IMG/VR virus record: IMGVR_UViG_3300030389_002358
Location: 1-63,852 of that record
Length of the DNA stretch: 63,852 nucleotides
Strand: one strand, 5' to 3'
From: a virus
A program made the position numbers and the translations under genes. Shown here one piece after another: positions 50,478-58,126 of the stretch. Position 1 is the first letter of the stretch; every line of letters starts with the position of its first letter. The notes under the pieces are model-generated. The model did no database searches, was not told where the DNA came from, and saw only the letters and a list, made by a program, of their open reading frames with translations.

Positions 50478-50498
50478 ATATTATATAGTAACAAGCTA

Positions 50499-51104
50499 AT
50501 GTCACATGATAGAAATATAAAGTGGTTAAATGATAGGTACATTGTGTACAGGAGAGATCCTGTAAATGATATACCTACTATTGAAACCGAACAATATAAA
50601 TATTACAAAGATGGTACATATGAGTGTTATCACTTGTTTAATAGCAAGGCTAAAATAACTACATACAAATCATTGAAGTGGCATATGCTTGTGTTATATT
50701 ATCTTAATAAATACATCGAACTAAAACATGTTTTTAGATTTATAGCCAACAAAGAAAATGGTTTTGTTACCTTCTTCATTAAACAGCGATTATTAGATGA
50801 AATGATAGAAGATGTATTAAAACAGGGTGGTGATCCACCCTCAAACAAGCTACGTAAAGTAGTATTTAAACCGTACTCTGGGTTAGACCTGAGTAGTAAG
50901 TTAAAAATTGTAGGTAAATTAATAGGTAGATCAAGCATAGATAAAGAGATGATATATCAAGCTATGTTAAACTTAAATCACTGGGGTAAAAAAATTACTA
51001 TCAGTGGTATTGCTACTTTACTTAATTGCTGTACAAGAACTATTTATCGTCACATGTGTGATGAATTAAAACAAGAAAAACAAATATTAAATGAAGAAGT
51101 ATAA
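50499..51104 (+). CDS. helix-turn-helix protein, probable replication or regulation factor
   Basis: 201 residues, basic. The C-terminal segment ITISGIATLLNCCTRTIYRHMCDEL (about 166-190) is a typical helix-turn-helix. The N-terminal 120 residues contain aromatic-rich beta segments and a helical part with the hinge LKQGGDPP. It overlaps the sigma factor gene start by 14 bases. It may be a replication initiator or transcription factor. Confidence 0.55.
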   Translation: MSHDRNIKWLNDRYIVYRRDPVNDIPTIETEQYKYYKDGTYECYHLFNSKAKITTYKSLKWHMLVLYYLNKYIELKHVFRFIANKENGFVTFFIKQRLLDEMIEDVLKQGGDPPSNKLRKVVFKPYSGLDLSSKLKIVGKLIGRSSIDKEMIYQAMLNLNHWGKKITISGIATLLNCCTRTIYRHMCDELKQEKQILNEEV

Positions 51105-51858
51105 TTTAGAAAATTATATTCGATATAAAGAAGATGTAAAAGATAAGATTAGTAGATTGCCAACAGTGACAAATGGTGATTATACTAAACTAACAGATGA
51201 AGAGTTAATTATTATGTTTTTACCTTTAGTAGAAAACGTAGCAAGAAAATTTTCAACAAGTCAACAAGCTTCAGGTGTAATGACTATACTTGATTTAATA
51301 CAAGAAGGCAATGCTGGTTTAGTATTAGCTGTAAGTAAACTTGAAAGACAAATGTTAGCTGAATCTGAAGATCAAGAAAAAACTTTAAAATCATTTTTAT
51401 CTAAACGTATTAAAGGTGCTATACGTAGGGCAGTTGATATTAATAGAGGTAACATGAGAATACCAGAGCACAAACTTAATGAAATACGTAAGAACTTTGG
51501 TAAAAACAGAAAAATGGTTGAAATGTTTTTTAATAGTATATTTTTAAGTATCGATGAAAAACCAAATCAAGACGAGAATTATGCTTATCAAATACCTGAT
51601 AAGTCAGAACCTTATAATGCTAATTTACTTAATATGTATTTAAAAGGTTTGCTTAAAAAACACCTCAATAATAAAGAGTATGAAGTGTTAAGATTAAGCT
51701 ATGGTCTTGATTGTGAGAAGCATAATGCAGTTGACATAGCATCTAAAATAGGTGTAAGTGGCACAAGTGCTTATGTTAGAATATCACAGCTAAAAAAGCA
51801 AGCAGTTCAAAAGTTAATTAACAATGTTGATTACACGCAAGTGCTTGATTATCTGTGA
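51091..51858 (+). CDS. sigma-70 family RNA polymerase sigma factor
   Basis: 255 residues. Region 2: LVENVARKF ... DLIQEGNAGLVLAVSKL (about 50-90), then FLSKRIKGAIRRAVDINR with the region 3-like RIPEH (about 126-130). Region 4: LRLSYGLD ... DIASKIGVSGTSAYVRISQLKKQAV (about 200-240). The set fits a small group-3 or group-4 sigma factor. It would direct host RNA polymerase to phage promoters, perhaps the late minus-strand genes or the repeated GATAATA elements. It overlaps the upstream HTH gene. Confidence 0.85.
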   Translation: MKKYNLENYIRYKEDVKDKISRLPTVTNGDYTKLTDEELIIMFLPLVENVARKFSTSQQASGVMTILDLIQEGNAGLVLAVSKLERQMLAESEDQEKTLKSFLSKRIKGAIRRAVDINRGNMRIPEHKLNEIRKNFGKNRKMVEMFFNSIFLSIDEKPNQDENYAYQIPDKSEPYNANLLNMYLKGLLKKHLNNKEYEVLRLSYGLDCEKHNAVDIASKIGVSGTSAYVRISQLKKQAVQKLINNVDYTQVLDYL

Positions 51859-51863
51859 GTTAT

Positions 51864-51894
51864 GTGGTCAAATATTTATGTAAATGGTGATCAC
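51864..51894. promoter_or_regulatory. imperfect inverted repeat after the sigma factor gene
   Basis: GTGGTCA (51864-51870) and TGATCAC (51888-51894) can pair with one G-U, with a 17-base loop. It is in the 75-base gap before the ERF gene (51934). A weak candidate for a regulatory hairpin. The rest of the gap is AT-rich. Confidence 0.3.
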
Positions 51895-51933
51895 TAATGT
51901 GTAATTATAAATAAGACAATTTAATTTTATAAT

Positions 51934-52458
51934 ATGACTTTACAACAAAAACTGGCTCAAATACAAACTGAGCTCAAGGCTAAAAAGAGTAGATTTAACT
52001 CTTTTGGAAAGTATTATTTCAGGTCAGCTGAAGATATACTTGAATCGATAAAGCCTTTCTTACTAAAGTACAATGTTACTGTTACGGTAGACGAGAAGTT
52101 CATAGGAACTGACGTGCCTGACGGTGTTCCTGTACTAAAATCAACAGCTACATTACACGACGAAAAAGGTATGACGTTATCAACGTCTGCTATAGTCGGC
52201 GTAGACTTAATGCAAAAGGGTATGCAAACTCCACAACAATTTGGTAGTGCGTCCTCTTATGGTAAGAAATATGCTTTAGGTAATTTATTTTTAATAGATG
52301 ATACTCAAGACAGCGATGCTACTAATACGCACGGTAAAGACAAACTACAAGACATAGAAAAAGCTGTTAGTTATGTTAAAGCCGGCGGTAAAATAGACGC
52401 TATAAAAAAGAAGTATCAACTAACGCCTCAACAAGAGGAAGCACTAAAAACAGTGTAA
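51934..52458 (+). CDS. ERF-type single-strand annealing protein
   Basis: 174 residues. The N-terminal part (LAQIQTELKAKKSRFNSFGKYYFRSAEDI..., then STATLHD and FGSASSYGKKYALGNLF) is characteristic of ERF-family annealases, which anneal single strands in phage recombination. A helical C-terminus follows (DIEKAVSYVKAGGKIDAI). It is directly followed by a RecE-like exonuclease, the usual exonuclease-annealase pair, so homologous recombination and DNA repair are its job. Confidence 0.8.
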   Translation: MTLQQKLAQIQTELKAKKSRFNSFGKYYFRSAEDILESIKPFLLKYNVTVTVDEKFIGTDVPDGVPVLKSTATLHDEKGMTLSTSAIVGVDLMQKGMQTPQQFGSASSYGKKYALGNLFLIDDTQDSDATNTHGKDKLQDIEKAVSYVKAGGKIDAIKKKYQLTPQQEEALKTV

Positions 52459-53190
52459 ATGAAAAAAGAAAATATCATTGCAAAGTTGAGAGATGATACC
52501 CATTATTATGGAGACTTTGGTAAAAAGTTTTTAAGTAATTCAGATATAATGACGTTGTTAAAAAACCCATTAGCTTTTGGATTACCAAGTAAACCAACAC
52601 CTGCTTTTTTAGTTGGTAGTTATTTTCATACTGCAATACTGGAACCTGATAAACTTAAAAAGTTTAAAATAATTCCATCAACAACTAGAAATACTAAGGT
52701 GTATAAAGAAATGTCAGGTGGTGAATTATGTTTACTACAACATGAAGTTGATCACATAGAGGTTATGACAGAAAAAATGATGAGCAATAAAGTTTGCCGT
52801 GGATTAATAAACAGCAGCAACATAGAGTACGAAGTACCAGGTGTTAGTAAGCTATTTAAATTCACGTGGAAGGGTAAGGCTGACATAATAAATCATGATG
52901 ATAAATTAGTTGTAGATATTAAAACAACAGCTGATATTAATAAATTTAAAAGCTCAGCTTATCGTTATAATTACGATAGCCAAGCTTTCATATATCGAAA
53001 ATTGTTTGGGTACGATATGATATTTATAGTGATAGATAAAAGTACACATCAGTTAGGTATATTTGATTGTTCAGACACATTTTACGAGTCTGGTCAAGAT
53101 AAAGTTTTAAGAGCAGAAGAAGCTTATGATCTGTTCTTTAAAACTAAGGATTTTAATCCAAAACAATATTTCATAAGCAAAACACTTTAA
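52459..53190 (+). CDS. RecE-like / PDDEXK exonuclease
   Basis: 243 residues. GSYFHTAILEP (about 54-64), then KGKADIIN with the acidic residue (about 139-146), DIKTT (about 154-158) and the helix YNYDSQAFIYRKL (about 172-184) make the RecB/RecE-type nuclease core D-(x)n-DxK. It would resect DNA ends to give a 3' overhang for the ERF annealase. The start is directly after the ERF stop. A redox role for the two Cys is unsupported. Confidence 0.75.
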   Translation: MKKENIIAKLRDDTHYYGDFGKKFLSNSDIMTLLKNPLAFGLPSKPTPAFLVGSYFHTAILEPDKLKKFKIIPSTTRNTKVYKEMSGGELCLLQHEVDHIEVMTEKMMSNKVCRGLINSSNIEYEVPGVSKLFKFTWKGKADIINHDDKLVVDIKTTADINKFKSSAYRYNYDSQAFIYRKLFGYDMIFIVIDKSTHQLGIFDCSDTFYESGQDKVLRAEEAYDLFFKTKDFNPKQYFISKTL

Positions 53191-53199
53191 TTTAATATT

Positions 53200-53367
53200 A
53201 TGGCAAGAACAAGAAAAAGAACATGCGATGTAACTGGCATGACTACAAGCGTTAACAACTTTTATACTAATCAAAGTCACGTTAAAGCTGTAGATAATTT
53301 AAGAAGGCTTACTGGTGCTACAAAGCAGCAGATGTCAAGGATGTTTAACCAAATAGCAACATATTAA
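53200..53367 (+). CDS. small basic protein (55 aa)
   Basis: MARTRKRTCDVTGMTTSVNN... is rich in Arg, Lys and Thr with a C-terminal helix (RMFNQIATY). It lies between the exonuclease and SSB genes and may be a DNA-binding accessory of the recombination module. No recognised family. Confidence 0.5.
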   Translation: MARTRKRTCDVTGMTTSVNNFYTNQSHVKAVDNLRRLTGATKQQMSRMFNQIATY

Positions 53368-53369
53368 TT

Positions 53370-53684
53370 ATGGCAAGTATAATAGCAACAAGTATTAACT
53401 TATCAGAAATACCTAAAGATAAAATAATTGAAGGTAAAAAAGGTAAGTATTTACCAATTACTATTACACTAAATGATGAGGTAGATCAGTTTGGCAATCA
53501 AGGTCCTGTTTGTGTACAGCAAACTAAAGACGAAAGAGATGCTAAGACTGCTAAAACTTATTTAGGTAATGTTAAAGTAGTGTGGACCAATGACAACAAC
53601 GTTGGCGTTGCTCCAAAACAAGAACAAATGGCGCAAGCGACACCAGCTGCAGCAGCTTCGTCGCCAGATGATTTACCGTTTTAA
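53370..53684 (+). CDS. single-stranded DNA-binding protein (SSB-like)
   Basis: 104 residues. A beta-type N-terminal body (ITITLNDEVDQFGNQGPVCV) is followed by an Ala/Gln/Pro linker and the acidic C-terminus PDDLPF, the SSB interaction tail. Short for an OB-fold SSB but in the correct neighbourhood (annealase, exonuclease, primase-helicase). It would protect ssDNA and recruit partners by its tail. Confidence 0.65.
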   Translation: MASIIATSINLSEIPKDKIIEGKKGKYLPITITLNDEVDQFGNQGPVCVQQTKDERDAKTAKTYLGNVKVVWTNDNNVGVAPKQEQMAQATPAAAASSPDDLPF

Positions 53685-53693
53685 ATATTATAG

Positions 53694-55424
53694 ATGCAAG
53701 TAGAAAACACAGAGATCAATGGTTTTAAGATTAACGAGTTTAATCAATATCATCTTGCAGTGGGTAAGACACAGGGGATTTGTCCTCTGTGTTCTCACGA
53801 CAGGAAACCTGAGAACCGTAAGAAGAAATGTGCTTCTTATGACTGGGAACGTGGTCTCGGTACTTGCCACAACTGTAATTCAACTTTTCAACTACACACT
53901 TACGAACGTAAGGGAGCTAGCGATCGTGAATACGTTCGACCAAGTTTTTCTACAAAAACTCACAAAGCTCCTAGTAGTAAAGTTATAAAATGGTTTAAGT
54001 CAAGAGGAATATCTCAGGATACTTTAGAAGATTTAAATGTTTCTGAAGGTCCTGAGTTTATGCCTCAAACTGGCAAGCAAGAGAACACGATAAAGTTTAA
54101 TTACTTTATGGGTAATAAACTTGTTAATGTTAAATATAGAGACGGTGCTAAAAACTTTAAATTATATAAAGGCGCCGAAAAAATATTTTACAATATAAAC
54201 AGTATCGTTAATCATCAAACTTGTGTTATAGTAGAAGGTGAAATAGATGCCCTGTCTTTACATGAAGCAGGTGTAAGAAATGTTGTATCTGTTCCAAACG
54301 GTGCTACGCTAAATCACAATAACTTAGATTATCTAGACAATTGTATAGATTATTTTGAAGATAAAGAAAAAATAATATTAGCTGTTGACGCTGATGAACC
54401 TGGCACTATGTTAAAACAAGAGTTTATACGTAGGTTAGGAGCTGAAAACTGTTATTTAGTAGATTTTAACGACTGTAAAGATGCTAATGATTACTTAGTA
54501 AAATACGGTGCTAAAGAGTTAAGGTCAATTATAAACAGTGCTCAACAAGTACCATTAGAAAATGTAACAACACTTAAAAATGTAGAAAATGATTTAAAAG
54601 ATTTTGTTAAGCACGGTTTTAAACCTGGCTTTCAAGTTGGCTTAGAAAACTTTGATGATATATTTAGTACCTATACAGGTCAGTTTATAACTGTAACAGG
54701 TATACCATCATCAGGCAAATCAGACTTTGTAGATCAAATGGTCGTAGGTTATAATAAAATGTATGGCTGGAAGACAGCATTCGCAAGCCCTGAAAATCAA
54801 CCTATATATTTACATGCACATAAACTTATGCGTAAATGTTGGGGCGATATGCCTTCACCTGGTGATATAGGTGGCAGCACTTGGAAAAAAGTTTCAAACC
54901 ATGTTAACGATAATTTTTATTTCATAGACATGGATAAGTATAGTTTAGAGTCTGTATTACGTAAAGGCGCTGAGCTAGTTAAACGTAAAGGTATCAAGTG
55001 TTTAGTCATTGATCCTTACAATAAAATAAGAGACGCGAACGCAGTGTCAGATGATGTTAATAGATATACTATGGACTACTTATCAAAGATAGAGCAGTTC
55101 TGTAAAAAGTATGATGTCTTAACATTTATAGTAGCACATCCGACAAAAATGATGCGTGATCAAAACGGTAAAATACAAGAGCCCACAATGTATAATATAA
55201 AAGGTGGTGGTGAGTGGTATGATGCAAGTTATCATGGGTTATTAGTACATAGAGATTATGAGGCTAAAAATACTAAAGTAAAAGTATTAAAAGTTAAGTT
55301 TCAAAATCTAGGTGAAAACGGTGCTGAATCGTTTTTTACTTGGGAGCCTAAATCAGGTTCTTTTGTACCGCAAGTTAATGTATTAGATAAAGAAAAAAAT
55401 GACAGCGGCCTTCCATGGGAGTAA
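53694..55424 (+). CDS. bifunctional primase-helicase (T7 gp4-like)
   Basis: 576 residues. A zinc ribbon with Cys30, Cys33, Cys58 and Cys61 starts it. A TOPRIM domain follows with VEGEIDAL (about 180-190) and AVDADEPG (about 229-236). A DnaB/RecA-type ATPase comes next with Walker A GIPSSGKS (about 335-342) and Walker B CLVIDPYN (near 440). It unwinds the fork and makes primers. It ends 8 bases before the ATG of the next gene. With no phage polymerase seen, it probably works with host Pol III. Confidence 0.9.
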   Translation: MQVENTEINGFKINEFNQYHLAVGKTQGICPLCSHDRKPENRKKKCASYDWERGLGTCHNCNSTFQLHTYERKGASDREYVRPSFSTKTHKAPSSKVIKWFKSRGISQDTLEDLNVSEGPEFMPQTGKQENTIKFNYFMGNKLVNVKYRDGAKNFKLYKGAEKIFYNINSIVNHQTCVIVEGEIDALSLHEAGVRNVVSVPNGATLNHNNLDYLDNCIDYFEDKEKIILAVDADEPGTMLKQEFIRRLGAENCYLVDFNDCKDANDYLVKYGAKELRSIINSAQQVPLENVTTLKNVENDLKDFVKHGFKPGFQVGLENFDDIFSTYTGQFITVTGIPSSGKSDFVDQMVVGYNKMYGWKTAFASPENQPIYLHAHKLMRKCWGDMPSPGDIGGSTWKKVSNHVNDNFYFIDMDKYSLESVLRKGAELVKRKGIKCLVIDPYNKIRDANAVSDDVNRYTMDYLSKIEQFCKKYDVLTFIVAHPTKMMRDQNGKIQEPTMYNIKGGGEWYDASYHGLLVHRDYEAKNTKVKVLKVKFQNLGENGAESFFTWEPKSGSFVPQVNVLDKEKNDSGLPWE

Positions 55425-55431
55425 ATACTCA

Positions 55432-55671
55432 ATGGGTAAATATAATAGAAACAAACAGGAAGATGAAGCTAGGCTATGGTGTATGGAAAACGATATATGT
55501 ATAACACCTAGGCAGCTTAAGTGGGGTGAAAAAGTTTGGGTTGTTGATATAGAAAAAGGAAAATATCCTAATCGTAAACTGTTAGGTACTTCTGATCCAT
55601 ATGGACCAAATACAATATGGGAAAAGGTATCAGAGTATCAACTATATTACTATAAAAAATATGCGAAATAA
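55432..55671 (+). CDS. small conserved phage protein (79 aa)
   Basis: I use the ATG at 55432 (MGKYNRNKQEDEAR...) just after the primase-helicase stop. The longer frame from 55399 overlaps that gene more. WCMENDICITPRQLKWGEKVWVVDIEKG is the core, with a basic/aromatic C-terminus. Its end overlaps the start of the thymidylate-synthase-like gene by 11 bases. Function unknown. Confidence 0.55.
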   Translation: MGKYNRNKQEDEARLWCMENDICITPRQLKWGEKVWVVDIEKGKYPNRKLLGTSDPYGPNTIWEKVSEYQLYYYKKYAK

Positions 55672-56302
55672 TTTTTACAATGCAAATGAAGCTTTTAATT
55701 ATCTTTGGCACTACATACAAAAACAAGGTGTAGACTTTGATAATACTAAGGCTATATTTAATTGTGGTTTCACGTTGCAAGCACCGGTAGAAAACCACAT
55801 AACAAATAAACTACGTGATTGGAAACATGATTACGCTGAAGCTGAATGGCAATGGTACTTATCAGGCGATCCTAGTATAGATAAGCTAGGTAAAATATAT
55901 GGTAAGATACCTCCAATATGGGAACGTATGGCTGATGCAAAACGAGAAGTACGATCTAATTATGGTTGGCAGTGGAACAGAGAAGATCAGTTAGATCAGG
56001 TTATTCAAAAATTAAAAGATAAACCTGACACACGTCACGCTGTAGTTAGTATTTATGATGGCAAAGAAATAGACAGATATAGATATGACACGCCATGTAC
56101 TTACGCGGTTCAATTCACGTTAATAAATAATAAACTTTGTATGTCTGTTTACATGCGATCTAATGATCTCTGGTACGGCTTTTGTAACGATCAATACTGT
56201 TTTAGTATGTTGCAAAAATTAGTTGCAGAGAGATTGTCTATTGATGTCGGGTGGTATTATCATCATGCACATAACATGCATATTTATAACGACAAATTAT
56301 GA
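55661..56302 (+). CDS. thymidylate synthase / dCMP hydroxymethylase family, Asp at the substrate-selecting position
   Basis: 213 residues with the ThyA-family core. The catalytic Cys is TPC146T. R166-S167-x-D169 then continues to Asp177, where ThyA has Asn177 selecting dUMP. Later come HxY (207-209) and EAEWQWYLSGD with Glu62. The spacing C146-R166-D177 is the same as in E. coli ThyA. Asp at this site is the change found in T4 dCMP hydroxymethylase and in dCMP-preferring mutants, so dCMP is the predicted substrate (5-hydroxymethyl or 5-methyl dCMP). The MazG protein that follows could supply dCMP from dCTP. Confidence 0.75.
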   Translation: MRNNFYNANEAFNYLWHYIQKQGVDFDNTKAIFNCGFTLQAPVENHITNKLRDWKHDYAEAEWQWYLSGDPSIDKLGKIYGKIPPIWERMADAKREVRSNYGWQWNREDQLDQVIQKLKDKPDTRHAVVSIYDGKEIDRYRYDTPCTYAVQFTLINNKLCMSVYMRSNDLWYGFCNDQYCFSMLQKLVAERLSIDVGWYYHHAHNMHIYNDKL

Positions 56303-57072
56303 AGTATTTTATTTATCATATTCCTGGTAAAAAAATTGGTGTTACCTGTGACCTTAATAACCGGGTCACGTTACAACAAGGTTATTCACCTAATGAATAT
56401 GAAGTATTAGAAAGCTCTGAAGATTTAGATTATATATCTGAAAGAGAATTAAAATTACAGAAACAATATGGTTACCGTGTAGATATGGTACCGTATAAAA
56501 AACTTAAATCAAAAACAACTATGAATTTAAATGTAACAGAACAAACAACTACCTTTCCTTGTCCTGTAGATAAACTAAAAGGTAGATTATTTGATATTAT
56601 AGGTCACTCATGGTCAACTGATCATGGTGATTTTACAATAGATCAAGACTCAATAAAGTGGATAATAGATAATGTTAAAATGTCTATGTATAATACTGAA
56701 AGATCATACGTATATAATAAAGCTTTTGCGGTTTGGCGAGATAACAAGTCAACTGTTAAGTGTTCAAAAAGACCTCTTAAAATGTTTTCAAACATTAGAA
56801 GTTGGGCAGAAGAAAGAGGTATATATACAAAGGGTGATTCAAAAACTCAATTAATTAAATTACAAGAGGAGATGGGTGAGTTAGCTAAAGCTATACTAGA
56901 AAACGATAAGCCAGAAGTTATAGATGCTATTGGTGATATGGTTGTGGTGTTAACTAACTTAGCACATTTGAATAACGTACATATTGAAAGCTGTATAGCT
57001 GAAGCATACAACGTTATAAGCAAGAGAAAAGGTAAAATGATTAATGGAACATTTGTTAAAGATGAAGGTTAA
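56299..57072 (+). CDS. GIY-YIG-like nuclease domain fused to MazG pyrophosphohydrolase
   Basis: 257 residues. N-terminal FIYHIPGKKIGVTCDLNNRV (residues 4-23) resembles a GIY-YIG core, with FIY, KIG and Arg22, and Glu48 is the likely metal ligand. A middle segment with two aromatic/His runs (about 80-180) has no clear family. The C-terminal part from about 182 (LQEEMGELAKA, then EVIDAIGDMVV) is a MazG all-alpha NTP pyrophosphatase with ExxE and ExxD metal motifs. Overlaps the TS-like gene by four bases (ATGA), so it acts with it. Confidence 0.7.
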   Translation: MKYFIYHIPGKKIGVTCDLNNRVTLQQGYSPNEYEVLESSEDLDYISERELKLQKQYGYRVDMVPYKKLKSKTTMNLNVTEQTTTFPCPVDKLKGRLFDIIGHSWSTDHGDFTIDQDSIKWIIDNVKMSMYNTERSYVYNKAFAVWRDNKSTVKCSKRPLKMFSNIRSWAEERGIYTKGDSKTQLIKLQEEMGELAKAILENDKPEVIDAIGDMVVVLTNLAHLNNVHIESCIAEAYNVISKRKGKMINGTFVKDEG

Positions 57073-57286
57073 TACACAAGACAAAATAGTACAAGCTGTT
57101 ATAGCTAAAATGGATAAACGTAGTTTAGTTGGTCAACAAAAGTACGGGCAAACAATGCATAACGAAATAACAACTAATAAAAAAAATCTATATGATTTTT
57201 TAGTTGATGTTCAAGAAGAAATAATGGATGCGTTGTTATACATTGAAGCTGCAAAAACATGTATAGATAATGAGACGAAAGATTAG
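57062..57286 (+). CDS. second small MazG-like / all-alpha NTP pyrophosphatase-like protein
   Basis: 74 residues from ATG 57062 (MKVNTQDKIVQ...). The pattern of KYGQT (about 30-34) and LVDVQEEIMDALLYIE (about 51-66) is that of a short MazG-like helical protein with one ExxD-type motif. It overlaps the previous gene's stop by 11 bases. A role in nucleotide-pool cleaning is inferred. Confidence 0.5.
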   Translation: MKVNTQDKIVQAVIAKMDKRSLVGQQKYGQTMHNEITTNKKNLYDFLVDVQEEIMDALLYIEAAKTCIDNETKD

Positions 57287-57719
57287 AAGAAAACGTGGTC
57301 CTGTTGTAAGTAAAAAAATTACTTACGACGGTATCAAGTTTGCTTCAGGTTTAGAAAAATATATGTATGCTTTGTTAAAGAAAAACAAGATAACAACAGC
57401 TTATGAAGGTACTACATATACTATATTTCCTAGCTTTGATTTTAAAAAAGAAAGCTTTGAGAGATGTGCTAATGGCAAGGGTGAGTTTAAAAACAGGGGT
57501 AACAAAAAAGTTTTAGCAATAACTTATACGCCTGATTTTATAGGACCTGGCTATATAATTGAGTGTAAAGGTAGAGCTAACGAAAGTTTTCCTTTACGGT
57601 GGAAGATGTTTAAGAATTATGTTGAGCAACATTTATGCGCAACATTATATAAACCGCAAAATCAAAAAGAATGCGAAGAAGTAATAACATTAATAAAACA
57701 AAGGAAGAAAAACAATTAG
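57270..57719 (+). CDS. DUF1064-like PDDEXK nuclease
   Basis: 149 residues. Basic start, GLEKYMYALL (Glu of the active site), YTPDF (Asp) and IIECKGR (ExK) are in the order expected for DUF1064-type endonucleases. The sequence FASGLEKYMY follows the family. It may resolve DNA junctions during replication or packaging. Overlaps the previous gene by 17 bases and the next by 49. Confidence 0.7.
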   Translation: MRRKIRRKRGPVVSKKITYDGIKFASGLEKYMYALLKKNKITTAYEGTTYTIFPSFDFKKESFERCANGKGEFKNRGNKKVLAITYTPDFIGPGYIIECKGRANESFPLRWKMFKNYVEQHLCATLYKPQNQKECEEVITLIKQRKKNN

Positions 57720-57841
57720 CTAGAAGAAAATATGCTGAGCGTCAAGTTGATAAGTGGGTTAAATGGAGCTGGGATATGAGAGGTAAAGTATTATGGAGAG
57801 AGTTAGTACAAAAATTAAAACAGTATAACTTAGATGGCTAG
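57671..57841 (+). CDS. small basic helical protein (56 aa)
   Basis: MRRSNNINKTKEEKQLARRKYAER... is a basic helix with WVKWSWDMRGKVLW. It overlaps the nuclease gene (49 bases) and the following gene (8 bases) in other frames, a pattern that supports real translation. Possibly a DNA-binding accessory. Confidence 0.45.
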   Translation: MRRSNNINKTKEEKQLARRKYAERQVDKWVKWSWDMRGKVLWRELVQKLKQYNLDG

Positions 57842-57974
57842 AAGATTAAACTTACAAACATACAGGTTGAAGCCTAAAAAGAAAAGACCTGGGGTCCATA
57901 GTAAAAATAGAAACACAAAACAAAAACACGGTAAGTATTATGCTGGACCAAAGTACCGTGGACAAGGGAGATAA
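57834..57974 (+). CDS. small basic protein (46 aa), conserved phage type
   Basis: MARRLNLQTYRLKPKKKRPG... is Lys/Arg-rich and ends KYYAGPKYRGQGR. I know similar short peptides from flavobacterial phages. It may be ribosome- or nucleic-acid-associated. Overlaps the previous gene by 8 bases; the next start is at 57976. Confidence 0.45.
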   Translation: MARRLNLQTYRLKPKKKRPGVHSKNRNTKQKHGKYYAGPKYRGQGR

Positions 57975-57975
57975 C

Positions 57976-58125
57976 ATGGAATTAAAAAGATGGGAATTAA
58001 GCTTTGGTATATTTACAGGGCTTTTATTTGGATATAGATCATATCCTGATCAAGAAAATAATAAAATAGATCACGTATTTTATATATTTTTATTTGATAT
58101 TTGTTTAACATTAGAATACAATTAA
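57976..58125 (+). CDS. small conserved membrane-associated protein (49 aa)
   Basis: MELKRWELSFGIFTGLLFGYRSYP... has a short hydrophobic segment (about 10-20) and a hydrophobic end (FYIFLFDICLTLEYN). It ends one base before the nrdB start, so it is in the operon. An inner-membrane or NrdB-linked role is speculation. Confidence 0.5.
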   Translation: MELKRWELSFGIFTGLLFGYRSYPDQENNKIDHVFYIFLFDICLTLEYN

Positions 58126-58126
58126 T

